In this document: one piece after another, positions 12,103 through 19,285 of the stretch
How positions within the stretch are numbered: position 1 is the first letter of the stretch
How the letters are laid out: each line of letters opens with the position of its first letter
Assembly: GCA_963708515.1 (NCBI GenBank)
Contig: CAVPSX010000018.1
Location: 248,001 to 312,000 of the forward strand
Length of the DNA stretch: 64,000 nt
Source of the DNA: JAPLJM01 sp963708515
GTDB taxonomy: Bacteria; Desulfobacterota; Syntrophia; Syntrophales; Fen-1087
Direction of reading: 5' to 3'
The notes under the pieces: generated by a model
Seen by the model: the letters and a program-made list of their open reading frames with translations, nothing else
The model's database searches: none
What the model was told of the DNA's origin: nothing
Position numbers and translations under genes: made by a program

Positions 12103-12879
12103 ATGCTGGCATTGTTGGATCAGAAACACGAGCAGGCACGGCGTCTTTCCATTAGGATTGCCGCAGAGTTTGGCTCTCCGCGCTTCTACATGCACCATGA
12201 CAGGGAAATGGAAAAATCGCGGCGGTTATTCGAGCAGGCCCCGATGGTGAGTCAATGTCTAGGAATCGTTGAGGCTTATGGTGACTGTTTTGGTCACGGC
12301 CTGCTGCATGTCCGCAAAGTGGCCATCGACGCCGGCGCCATCATTCTGGTCGAGATCGACAGTGCCTCGCTGATGGCTGACGCCGAGCGCCAGATCCTGC
12401 TGGCACATCTGGCAGGTCTGCTGCATGACATCAAGCGGGACGAGAAAGATCACGCCCGCGCGGGCGCACGGGAGGCATCGGGGATACTGGAAAAGTTCGC
12501 GCTGGAAGATAGAGAATGTTCGGCGATTGCAGGGGCGATTGCCAATCATGAGGCCTTTCAGGTGCCGGAGGCGCTGGATGAACCCCTCGATCAGCTCTTG
12601 TCGGACGCCCTGTACGACGCCGACAAATTCCGCTGGGGACCGGATAACTTTACAGAGACCCTCTGGGCCATGCTTGAGGCCCGCAAAGCATCCCTTGATA
12701 TGGCGCTACCGCGCTTTCCGAGGGGTATGGAAGCCCTCCGGAAGATCCGTGACACCTTCCGGACGCCGACCGGCAGGGAGTACGGCCCTGATTTCATCGA
12801 TCTGGGACTGGAAATAGGCCGTCGATTTTACGAAGAAATGACGGTTTCGGACTTTCTGAAAACCGCCAACATGTCGTGA
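12103..12879 (+). CDS. HD-domain metal-dependent phosphohydrolase
   Basis: A protein of about 258 residues with the HD superfamily ligands in order: His in LLHVRKVAIDAG, the HD doublet in AGLLHDIKRDEKDHA, His in AGAIANHEAF and Asp in LLSDALYDADKFRWG. It is probably a cytoplasmic divalent-metal phosphohydrolase; nucleotide and substrate are unknown. The start is unsure: ATG 12103 has AAAGGAG directly abutting it, too close to be ideal, and a TTG at 12073 is possible. The 3' end overlaps the end of the convergent inositol monophosphatase gene by 52 nt, and the final Met-Ser is encoded within that overlap. Confidence 0.8.
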   Translation: MLALLDQKHEQARRLSIRIAAEFGSPRFYMHHDREMEKSRRLFEQAPMVSQCLGIVEAYGDCFGHGLLHVRKVAIDAGAIILVEIDSASLMADAERQILLAHLAGLLHDIKRDEKDHARAGAREASGILEKFALEDRECSAIAGAIANHEAFQVPEALDEPLDQLLSDALYDADKFRWGPDNFTETLWAMLEARKASLDMALPRFPRGMEALRKIRDTFRTPTGREYGPDFIDLGLEIGRRFYEEMTVSDFLKTANMS

Positions 12880-13619
12880 TGCAGAAGACCATTTGATGCA
12901 AGAACATGCGGAGATTGCAGCTCAAAGGGCGCCCCGAAAAGGTCCGTCACGAGGCCTCCGGCCTCCCGGACCAGAAGACACGCGGCAGCGGTATCCCAGG
13001 GACGCAATTTCAATTCCCAGAACCCGTCGAAGCGGCCGGCGGCGACATAGGCCAGGTCCAGCGCGGCGGAACCAGCGCGGCGGATGGCCTGGGCTTTACG
13101 GGCCATTTCAACGAAATAATTGATGTTATTGTCCTTACTCTCGCGGATGTCATAGGGAAAACCCGTTGCCAGCAGGCCGTGAGACAGGATCGCGGTCGCG
13201 GAGACGGATAGCCTCCGGCCGTTCAGAAAGGTCCCTTCCCCCTTTTCGGCGGCAAACATCTCATCGAGCATCGGGTTGAAAACGACGCCCAGGCAGATTT
13301 CGCCTTCCCTTTCAAGGGCAATGGAAACACAGAAGACAGGGTAACCGTGGGCATAATTCGTCGTTCCGTCCAGGGGATCGATGATCCAGCGAAAGGATGA
13401 GCCGTTTCGTGTTGCAACCGATTCTTCCGACAGGACATCATGACCGGGATACTGCTTGTGAATGGCCGACAGGATCAGCGCCTCGGATATCCGGTCGGCC
13501 TCGGTCACGATATCGATCTCACCCTTGAAATCAATGGTATGATGATCATACAGATTGCTCTTCAGCAGCAGACCGGCCTCACCGGCAAGGGCCATTGCAA
13601 ACGACAGGTATTCGTTCAT
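12828..13619 (-). CDS. Inositol monophosphatase family protein
   Basis: A 263-residue Mg-dependent sugar-phosphate phosphatase. Family motifs are complete: metal ligands in VLSEES, then WIIDPLDGTTNYAHGYP, and the C-terminal metal motif LRPWDTAAACLLVREAGG. The substrate could be myo-inositol-1-phosphate, another sugar phosphate, or 3'-phosphoadenosine phosphate; sequence alone does not decide. The short length and the spacing FRWIIDPLDGTTN suggest the SuhB-like branch. It is monocistronic, reads leftwards and shares 52 nt with the 3' end of the HD-domain gene. Confidence 0.92.
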   Translation of the reverse strand: MNEYLSFAMALAGEAGLLLKSNLYDHHTIDFKGEIDIVTEADRISEALILSAIHKQYPGHDVLSEESVATRNGSSFRWIIDPLDGTTNYAHGYPVFCVSIALEREGEICLGVVFNPMLDEMFAAEKGEGTFLNGRRLSVSATAILSHGLLATGFPYDIRESKDNNINYFVEMARKAQAIRRAGSAALDLAYVAAGRFDGFWELKLRPWDTAAACLLVREAGGLVTDLFGAPFELQSPHVLASNGLLHHDMLAVFRKSETVISS

Positions 13620-13764
13620 GCGTTTCCATGTCTAGAATATAAAATGCTGTTACTTCTATCACGCCTTCCTCCCAAAAAACAATCTCAAAGTAGTCGTCAA
13701 TTTTGATTGATTGCCTTGCTAAATAATGTTAAAGACTACGGCAAGTTCGAAGGGATGGGGTTAA

Positions 13765-14685
13765 ATGACAGACCTTGAAATCAGCCCGGCGCCGGAAGGC
13801 CACGAAGACAGCGCCCCTGTTGTATATCCTGATCTGAAAGCGCTCAGAGAAGCAAAGGGTCTTTCGCTGCGCGACATATACGAACGGACCCGCATCAGTG
13901 TCTTCAACCTGGAAGCCATTGAAAAGAGGCAGTTTCACCTGCTGCCGGCGCCTGTCTATGCCCGGCCCTTCATCAGGAGCTATGCCTCTGCCATTGGCGT
14001 TGAAGATAAAATTATACTGAATGCCTATGAAAGACATCTTCAATCCCTGAGTGATCAAATCCGGCAGGCACAGGAGGCCGGAGGGACTCTGCAGAAAACG
14101 GAGGGACGTTATAAACGGGCCATCTGGCTTTTGTCTGCAGCGACGGCAGCGATCATTATCATCTTTATGCTGGCGCGCTACAGCCAACCGGGGCCGGATA
14201 TTATCCCGGGTCAACCTGCCCCACCCGTCCAACAGGCGCCTGTTGCAAAACCGGTGGAAACACCCCCCCCGATTGCCCAACCGCAAGCGCCTCCTGAGGC
14301 GTCGCCCGGGCAGGGAAAAACGGTCCAGATGGATCCTGTTCCAACGGTTGTGCAATCCCGGGAAACGTTACAGGCAAGAGCTCCTGTTACCCCGGCGGAT
14401 AATATTCCGGGAAAAAGCGTTCAGCCGGAGATACCAAAGCCGGCAACAGAAAAAAACTACCACCTTTTTATGGAAGCCCGGGAAACGGTCTGGATAAGAA
14501 TCCGGGACGACCGCAATCGTTCCGAGCAGATTATCCTGGAAGCAGGTGAAACGATTGAGCGTTTTGCCGCAGAGTCTTTCACGATCGACATCGGCAATGC
14601 GGGGGGAATCGATATGATGTTCCAGGGAAAACCCGTTGGAAGCCTCGGAAAGCGCGGGCAGGTTGTACATTTACGTTTCCCCTGA
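13765..14685 (+). CDS. rodZ: RodZ-like helix-turn-helix membrane protein (HTH_25/DUF4115)
   Basis: A 306-residue bitopic protein. Residues 28-95 form the HTH_25 domain (LREAKGLSLRDIYERTRISVFNLEAIEKRQ...PVYARPFIRSYA) that in RodZ binds MreB. A single membrane helix follows (WLLSAATAAIIIIFMLARY, near residue 130), then a proline-rich periplasmic linker (about 145-225), then the C-terminal DUF4115 domain (YHLFMEARETVWIRIRDDRN). The likely role is cell shape and MreB cytoskeleton anchoring. GGGATGGGG lies upstream of the chosen ATG. It precedes tatA by 102 nt, and a separate promoter for tatA seems to lie in that gap. Confidence 0.85.
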   Translation: MTDLEISPAPEGHEDSAPVVYPDLKALREAKGLSLRDIYERTRISVFNLEAIEKRQFHLLPAPVYARPFIRSYASAIGVEDKIILNAYERHLQSLSDQIRQAQEAGGTLQKTEGRYKRAIWLLSAATAAIIIIFMLARYSQPGPDIIPGQPAPPVQQAPVAKPVETPPPIAQPQAPPEASPGQGKTVQMDPVPTVVQSRETLQARAPVTPADNIPGKSVQPEIPKPATEKNYHLFMEARETVWIRIRDDRNRSEQIILEAGETIERFAAESFTIDIGNAGGIDMMFQGKPVGSLGKRGQVVHLRFP

Positions 14686-14714
14686 AGGCCGACGGAATAG
14701 CCGTCAGGAATTGT

Positions 14715-14743
14715 TTGACAAGGATGGTTGATTGTTATAGCAT
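14715..14743 (+). promoter_or_regulatory. Candidate sigma-70-type promoter for tatA
   Basis: TTGACA at 14715-14720 (consensus -35), 17-nt spacer, TAGCAT at 14738-14743 as the -10. It sits 45 nt before the tatA start and follows the rodZ stop. Motif match only. Confidence 0.5.
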
Positions 14744-14787
14744 TACATATCTGTTTTTTAAAGGACCACGGAAGGGGTTGAATCGAT

Positions 14788-14973
14788 ATGTTTGGAATCG
14801 GCATGTCTGAGCTGGTCATTATCCTCGTGATTATCCTGATCATCTTTGGTGCAGGCAAGCTTCCGGAAATTGGCGGCGCCATCGGCAAGGGGATCAAGAA
14901 TTTCAAGAAGGCGAGCAAAGAACCGGACGAGATCGACGTGACACCGGAGAGCAAAAAAATCGAACCCAAATAA
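14788..14973 (+). CDS. tatA: Sec-independent translocase subunit TatA
   Basis: A 61-residue protein with the TatA/E pattern: short N-terminal periplasmic part (MFGIGMSE), one membrane helix (LVIILVIILIIFGAGKLPE), the FGAGKLPEIGGAIGKG hinge/amphipathic helix, and a charged cytoplasmic tail. It forms the protein-conducting ring of the twin-arginine system with TatC, which is not in this window. AAGGACCACGGAAGGGG upstream gives a ribosome site. It converges on ssb with a 9-nt gap. Confidence 0.94.
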   Translation: MFGIGMSELVIILVIILIIFGAGKLPEIGGAIGKGIKNFKKASKEPDEIDVTPESKKIEPK

Positions 14974-14982
14974 TCCCTGCGC

Positions 14983-15387
14983 TTAAAAAGGCACGTCCTC
15001 TTCAGGAATCGCACCCGCCGGCAAGGCCTCTTCTGCGGGCGTGTCCGATCCCCTGCCCTGCCCCTTCGAATCCAGCATCCGCATATCCGAGGCGACAATT
15101 TCCGTCGTGTAACGCTTGTTGCCGTCTTTGTCTTCCCAGGCTCTTGTCTGGATGCGGCCTTCAACGAAAATCAGTTTTCCCTTGGCAAGATAATTGCCGC
15201 AGATTTCGGCCAGTTTGCCGAAAGCTACAATCCTGTGCCATTCCGTTTTCTGGACCTTCTGGCCGCTTTTATCCTTCCATTGTTCATCGGTTGCCAGATT
15301 GAAATTGGTGACCATCAATCCATCCGGTGTATAACGGACCTCCGGATCCTTTCCAAGCCTGCCGATCAGTATCGCCTTGTTGACCAT
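14983..15387 (-). CDS. ssb: Single-stranded DNA-binding protein
   Basis: A 134-residue protein with the OB-fold (MVNKAILIGRLGKDPEVRYT, FNLATDEQWKD, TEWHRIVAFGKLAEIC, GKLIFVEGRIQTRAWEDKDG) and a short acidic tail ending EEDVPF. This is the conserved tip that recruits replication and repair partners. The linker is shorter than in E. coli SSB. A strong AAGGAGGGAAT precedes the ATG and a good promoter lies 36-64 nt upstream. The gene stands alone on the minus strand between tatA and lysS. Confidence 0.96.
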   Translation of the reverse strand: MVNKAILIGRLGKDPEVRYTPDGLMVTNFNLATDEQWKDKSGQKVQKTEWHRIVAFGKLAEICGNYLAKGKLIFVEGRIQTRAWEDKDGNKRYTTEIVASDMRMLDSKGQGRGSDTPAEEALPAGAIPEEDVPF

Positions 15388-15422
15388 ATTCCCTCCTTAT
15401 TGCGGATCGATCATGATGCCGG

Positions 15423-15451
15423 AGCATACACAACCCGGCGAGGAATGACAA
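15423..15451 (-). promoter_or_regulatory. Candidate sigma-70-type promoter for ssb
   Basis: On the minus strand: TTGTCA (15451-15446), 17-nt spacer, TATGCT (15428-15423), with the ssb ATG 36 nt further on. Both boxes fit the consensus at 4-5 of 6 positions with ideal spacing. Confidence 0.5.
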
Positions 15452-15487
15452 TATAATTTATGAAGAACGGGGGATCTTAATTCCCGC

Positions 15488-15514
15488 TTGACTAATAAGG
15501 AAAAAAAATATAGT
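15488..15514 (+). promoter_or_regulatory. Weak candidate promoter facing lysS
   Basis: TTGACT at 15488-15493 and TATAGT at 15509-15514 with a short 15-nt spacer rich in A. It lies upstream of the repeat at 15538-15718, so any transcript would cross that hairpin before lysS. Confidence 0.3.
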
Positions 15515-15537
15515 CGAATCAACTTACTATTCAGGAA

Positions 15538-15718
15538 CTTTGCATAACCGATGAGAAATGGTTCGCAAACGGTGAATCAAAGATTTTTCGAATGACCAGA
15601 GATTAGATTAATGAATTGATTTCAACCATATTTAAACCTTATCAAGAGGGACAGGACGAAGTCGTGTCCCTCTCAACGAAAAAGATTTTGAGCCGCGGCG
15701 AAGCCATTTCTCAAAGAC
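15538..15718 (+). repeat. Long-hairpin repeat copy with inner GAGGGACA palindrome
   Basis: The left end reads TTTGCATAACCGATGAGAAA then TGGTTCGCAAACGGTGAATC and AAAGATTTTTCG. The middle is AT-rich (ATTGATTTCAACCATATTTA). The right end reads CGAAAAAGATTTTGAGCCGC then GGCGAAGCCATTTCTC. Left and right ends are inverted repeats of each other. Inside is an extra palindrome, GAGGGACA...TGTCCCTC (15646-15672). It fills half of the 358-bp ssb-lysS gap; outside it I see only the candidate promoters and the lysS leader. Confidence 0.85.
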
Positions 15719-15745
15719 CACTCATCAACAAACAGGTATGGCTGC

Positions 15746-17239
15746 ATGGAAGAAAGTGATCTCCTGAAGAAACGCAAGGAAAAAATCGAGGCCCTGAAGG
15801 CCGAGGGCATCGATCTGTATCCAAACGATGTCAAAATCCGGAATACAACGGAAGAGATTCTGTCGCGCTTTTCGGAAATGAGCTCGGATCAATTGGCGCA
15901 GATGGAAGAGCCGTTCCGCCTTGCCGGCCGGATCATGGCGGTGCGGAATTTCGGCAAGGCGGCCTTCATCAGCCTCCAGGACCGGAAGGGTCGCCTGCAG
16001 GGCTACATTCACAGGCAAATCGTAGGCGAGGCGGCTTATCAGTTGTTTAAAAAACTCGATGTGGGCGATATCGTTATGATCGAAGGCCGGGTTTTCCGCA
16101 CAAAAACCGGAGAACTGACGATTGAAGCCGGCCGGTTGCGACTGCTGTCGAAGGCCATCCGCCCATTGCCGGAAAAATGGCATGGCCTGACAGACATTGA
16201 AACCCGCTATCGCCAGCGCCATCTGGATCTGATCGTCAATCCGCGAGTCAAGGACGTTTTTCAGAAGCGCAGCCGGATCATCCAGTCTGATTCGACGATT
16301 CATGGAAGAACGGGATTTTCTGGAGGTGGAAACGCCGATGATGCAGCCCAGAGCGGGCGGCGCCGTGGCCAGGCCTTTCAAGACCTATCATCACGCGCTG
16401 GGAATGGATCTCTACCTCCGGATCGCCCCGGAGCTTTACCTGAAACGGCTTGTCACCGGGGGGCATGGAAAGGGTTTTTGAAATCAACCGGAACTTTCGC
16501 AATGAAGGCATCTCCACTTTTCACAATCCGGAATTCACCATGATGGAGTTCTACCAGGCCTATACGACCTACGAGGATCTCATGGCCATGACCGAGGAGC
16601 TGTTCGTTTTCGTGGCACAGAACCTGCTCGGCCGCCTGACTTTCACCTATCAGGATCAACAGATCGACCTGACGCCCCCCTGGCGGCGCGTCACGGTCAA
16701 GGACGCAATTATTCAAACCTGCGAAATCGGTGCGGACGTGCTGGAAGATGTAGACAAGGCCATCGCCTATGCCAGATCCCTGGGCATTCGACGTCGACGA
16801 TCGGGCGCCGCTGGGCAACGTAATCATGGCCATCTTCGAGGGAGTGGCCGAGGCCCATCTGGTCCAGCCGACCTTTGTCACCCTCTATCCGGTCGAAGTT
16901 TCCCCGTTGTCGCGCAGGAACGCAACCGATCCGGCCTTGACAGACCGCTTTGAACTTTACATCTGCGGAAAGGAAATCGCCAACGCCTTCTCGGAGCTGA
17001 ATGATCCCGTGGATCAGCGGGGTCGATTTATGACGCAGCTCAAACAGAGGGAAGCCGGGGATGATCAGGCCCATGAAATGGACGAAGACTACATCACAGC
17101 ACTCGAGTACGGCATGCCCCCTACGGCCGGCGAGGGCATCGGGATCGACCGGCTGGTCATGCTCCTGACGGACAGCGCCTCCATCCGCGATGTCATTCTT
17201 TTCCCACACATGCGGACCAAGGACGAAGGCGGCCACTGA
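15746..17239 (+). CDS. lysS: Lysyl-tRNA synthetase, class II (three +1 frameshifts)
   Basis: Charges tRNA-Lys. The N-terminal OB anticodon-binding domain is intact (DVKIRNTTEEIL, LAGRIMAVRNFGKAAFISLQD, VRTKTGELTIEA-like FRTKTGELTIEAGRLRLLSKA, RYRQRHLDLIVNP). The class II core continues in other frames: ERDFLEVETPMMQPRAGGA, VFEINRNFRNEGISTFHNPE, EFTMMEFYQAY, and the C-terminal GEGIGIDRLVMLLTD motif. Three single-base insertions break it: near 16289 (TCTGATT), at the G-run near 16460 (GGGGGG), and near 16793 (ATTCGAC). Removing all three gives a continuous protein of about 496 residues, the normal LysS length. Since LysS is normally essential, sequence error is the likely cause. The stop overlaps the lolC start (TGATG). 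Confidence 0.9.
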
Positions 17240-18516
17240 TGTCATATGAATTCTTCGTCAGCCTGAGGTACCTCCGGGCCAAGCGAAAACAGGTCTTTGT
17301 TTCCGTCATTACCTTCATTTCCATCACCGGCATATTTCTCGGCGTGGCCGCGCTCATCATCGTTCTTGCCGTCATGAACGGATTTGAAACGGACCTGCGC
17401 AATAAAATCCTGGGGATCAATTCCCACATCGTGCTCATGGAGTATAGCGGCCCCATGAAGCAATACCCGCAGATCATCAAGAACATCGAGAACATTCCCG
17501 GCGTCGTCGCCGCCACGCCGTTCATCTACAGCCAGGCCATGGTGAAAAGCGGGAACAATGCGAGCGGCGTCGTGCTGCGGGGTCTGCAGTTGGAAAGCGC
17601 CTTCCAGGTGATCACGCTTGCGAAGATGAAGGAGGGAAAGATGGATTTCCTGCAGGTCGGCAGGCGCCCGGTTCAGCGTATCGATCCGGACCTGGTGAAT
17701 CTTCCCGGCATCATCGTTGGAAAGGAGTTGGCCAAGAATCTCGGCATCTTTCTGTATCAGCCGATCGGCATCCTCTCCCCCACGGGCACGGTCACGCCCA
17801 TGGGCATGGCCCCCCGTATGAAAAGGTTCCTCGTCGTCGGGATTTTCGATTCTGGTTTCTATGAGTACGATTCCACACTGGCCTTTTTGTCGCTCAAAGA
17901 CAGCCAGGACTTCCTGAATATGGGGGAACAGGTCACCGGTGTGGAAATCCGCGTCAATAACATTTACAAGGCGGATGTGATTGCAAAGGTCATCGAACGA
18001 AAGTTGGGATTCCCCTACTGGGCCAGACACTGGATGGAAATGAACAAAAACCTGTTTGCCGCCCTGCGGCTGGAAAAACGCGTCATGTTTATCATTTTGA
18101 GCCTGATCGTACTCGTGGCCGCCTTCAATATCATCACCACACTGATCATGGTGGTCATGGAAAAAAACAAGGATATCGCCATTCTCAAGAGCATGGGGGC
18201 GACGTCCGGAAGCATCATGAAGATATTTATCCTGCAGGGGGTGATCATCGGGGCCATCGGGACGCTGCTGGGTGCCGCCGGGGGAATTACGGTCGCCTTG
18301 AATCTGTCGAAAATCTCTGTTTTTGTTGAAAATCTACTGGGCATTAAAATCCTGCCCGGAGACGTTTATTACCTGAGTGAGCTCCCCTCCCGGGTCCATT
18401 ACGGCGATGTTTCCATCATTATCGTGGGGTCGCTTGTTCTGTGTTTTTTATCGACCCTTTATCCCTCCTGGCGGGCGTCGAAGCTGGATCCGGCAGAGGC
18501 CTTGCGATATGAATAG
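17239..18516 (+). CDS. lolC: Lipoprotein-releasing ABC permease LolC/LolE
   Basis: Inner-membrane permease of the Lol system, which extracts lipoproteins from the inner membrane for transfer to LolA. The 425-residue protein has one N-terminal membrane helix (FVSVITFISITGIFLGVAAL), a large periplasmic domain (about 50-270) and three C-terminal helices (VMFIILSLIVLVAAFNIITT; GVIIGAIGTLLGAAGGITVAL; IIIVGSLVLCFLSTLYP). The conserved DIAILKSMGA coupling segment and the closing PSWRASKLDPAEALRYE are present. Only one permease gene is seen, so it probably works as a homodimer (LolF-like) with LolD. It starts inside the lysS stop codon. Confidence 0.93.
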   Translation: MSYEFFVSLRYLRAKRKQVFVSVITFISITGIFLGVAALIIVLAVMNGFETDLRNKILGINSHIVLMEYSGPMKQYPQIIKNIENIPGVVAATPFIYSQAMVKSGNNASGVVLRGLQLESAFQVITLAKMKEGKMDFLQVGRRPVQRIDPDLVNLPGIIVGKELAKNLGIFLYQPIGILSPTGTVTPMGMAPRMKRFLVVGIFDSGFYEYDSTLAFLSLKDSQDFLNMGEQVTGVEIRVNNIYKADVIAKVIERKLGFPYWARHWMEMNKNLFAALRLEKRVMFIILSLIVLVAAFNIITTLIMVVMEKNKDIAILKSMGATSGSIMKIFILQGVIIGAIGTLLGAAGGITVALNLSKISVFVENLLGIKILPGDVYYLSELPSRVHYGDVSIIIVGSLVLCFLSTLYPSWRASKLDPAEALRYE

Positions 18517-18520
18517 GAGC

Positions 18521-18606
18521 GTTTTGCATACCCGATGAAAAGCGGTTCCTCAGCGGCAAAATCATTCTTCGTTTGTCTCGAGCACGGCAACAGGAATTTT
18601 TCACAA
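18521..18606 (+). repeat. Long-hairpin repeat, internally deleted copy (lolC-lolD gap)
   Basis: GTTTTGCATACCCGATGAAA then AGCGGTTCCTCAGCGGCAAA matches the family's left end. CGAGCACGGCAACAGGAATT followed by TTTCAC matches the right end (GAGCCGCGGCGAAGCCATTTTTCAC). The AT-rich centre is missing. Confidence 0.6.
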
Positions 18607-18616
18607 CAGGATTATC

Positions 18617-19285
18617 GTGATCAGGATCAGTAATCTCAACAAGACCTTTATCAAAGACGGCACACGGATCGATGTCCTGAAGGATCTGAACCTGAACATC
18701 GGCGAAGGGGATTCCCTGGCCATCGTCGGCGTATCGGGCTCCGGGAAAAGCACCCTGATCCATATCCTGGGGACGCTCGATCGCCCGACGTCCGGCGTGA
18801 TCCTGTTTGAGGATCGGGACGTTTTTCTCTGGCCGGAAGCGGAACTGTCCGTTTTCAGGAATGAAAAAATCGGTTTTGTTTTTCAATTCAACAACTTGCT
18901 GCCGGAGTTCAGCAGTCTGGAAAACGTCATGATGCCGGCCTTGATTCACGGCATGAGCAAAAAGGAAGCCGGAAAACGGGCAGAACTTCTCTTGAAAGAT
19001 ATGGGACTTCATGATAGGACAACACATAAACCCGGCGAGCTGTCCGGCGGAGAGCAACAGCGGGTCGCCGTCGCCCGGGCGCTCATCATGGAGCCGAAAC
19101 TGCTGCTGGCCGATGAGCCTACCGGAAATCTTGATACAGAAACGGGGGCGAGAATCGGCGATCTGCTTGTCAGGCTGAATAAAACAAAAGGGATCACACT
19201 GGTCGTCGTCACCCATAACGCCATGCTTGCGAAACAAATGTCCCGGCGCATCGGACTCCAGGACGGAAAGATCGTTAGTGAATAA
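18617..19285 (+). CDS. lolD: Lipoprotein-releasing ABC ATPase LolD
   Basis: ATPase partner of LolC. The 222-residue protein has Walker A VSGSGKST, Q-loop FVFQFNNLLPEFS, signature LSGGEQQRVAVARAL, Walker B LLLADEPTGNLD and a late His in VVVTHNAML. The pattern LLPEFSSLENVMMPALI is typical of the LolD/MacB group. The start is GTG 18617. A deleted repeat separates it from lolC by 100 nt. The 3' end overlaps the proposed bamA start by 8 nt, which couples lipoprotein sorting and outer-membrane assembly genes. Confidence 0.95.
   Translation: MIRISNLNKTFIKDGTRIDVLKDLNLNIGEGDSLAIVGVSGSGKSTLIHILGTLDRPTSGVILFEDRDVFLWPEAELSVFRNEKIGFVFQFNNLLPEFSSLENVMMPALIHGMSKKEAGKRAELLLKDMGLHDRTTHKPGELSGGEQQRVAVARALIMEPKLLLADEPTGNLDTETGARIGDLLVRLNKTKGITLVVVTHNAMLAKQMSRRIGLQDGKIVSE

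Noticed and set aside
11956..12198. Short minus-strand open frame before the HD-domain gene
   Set aside because: No ribosome site, no conserved motif and half of it lies opposite the HD coding sequence.
14686..14712. Hairpin GACGG-AATAG-CCGTC after rodZ as a terminator
   Set aside because: The stem is only 5 bp and no T-run follows, so it does not meet an intrinsic terminator pattern.
16280..16800. Programmed ribosomal frameshifting in lysS
   Set aside because: Three separate +1 events with no slippery site plus stop arrangement at each, in a family not known for it. Sequence error is simpler.
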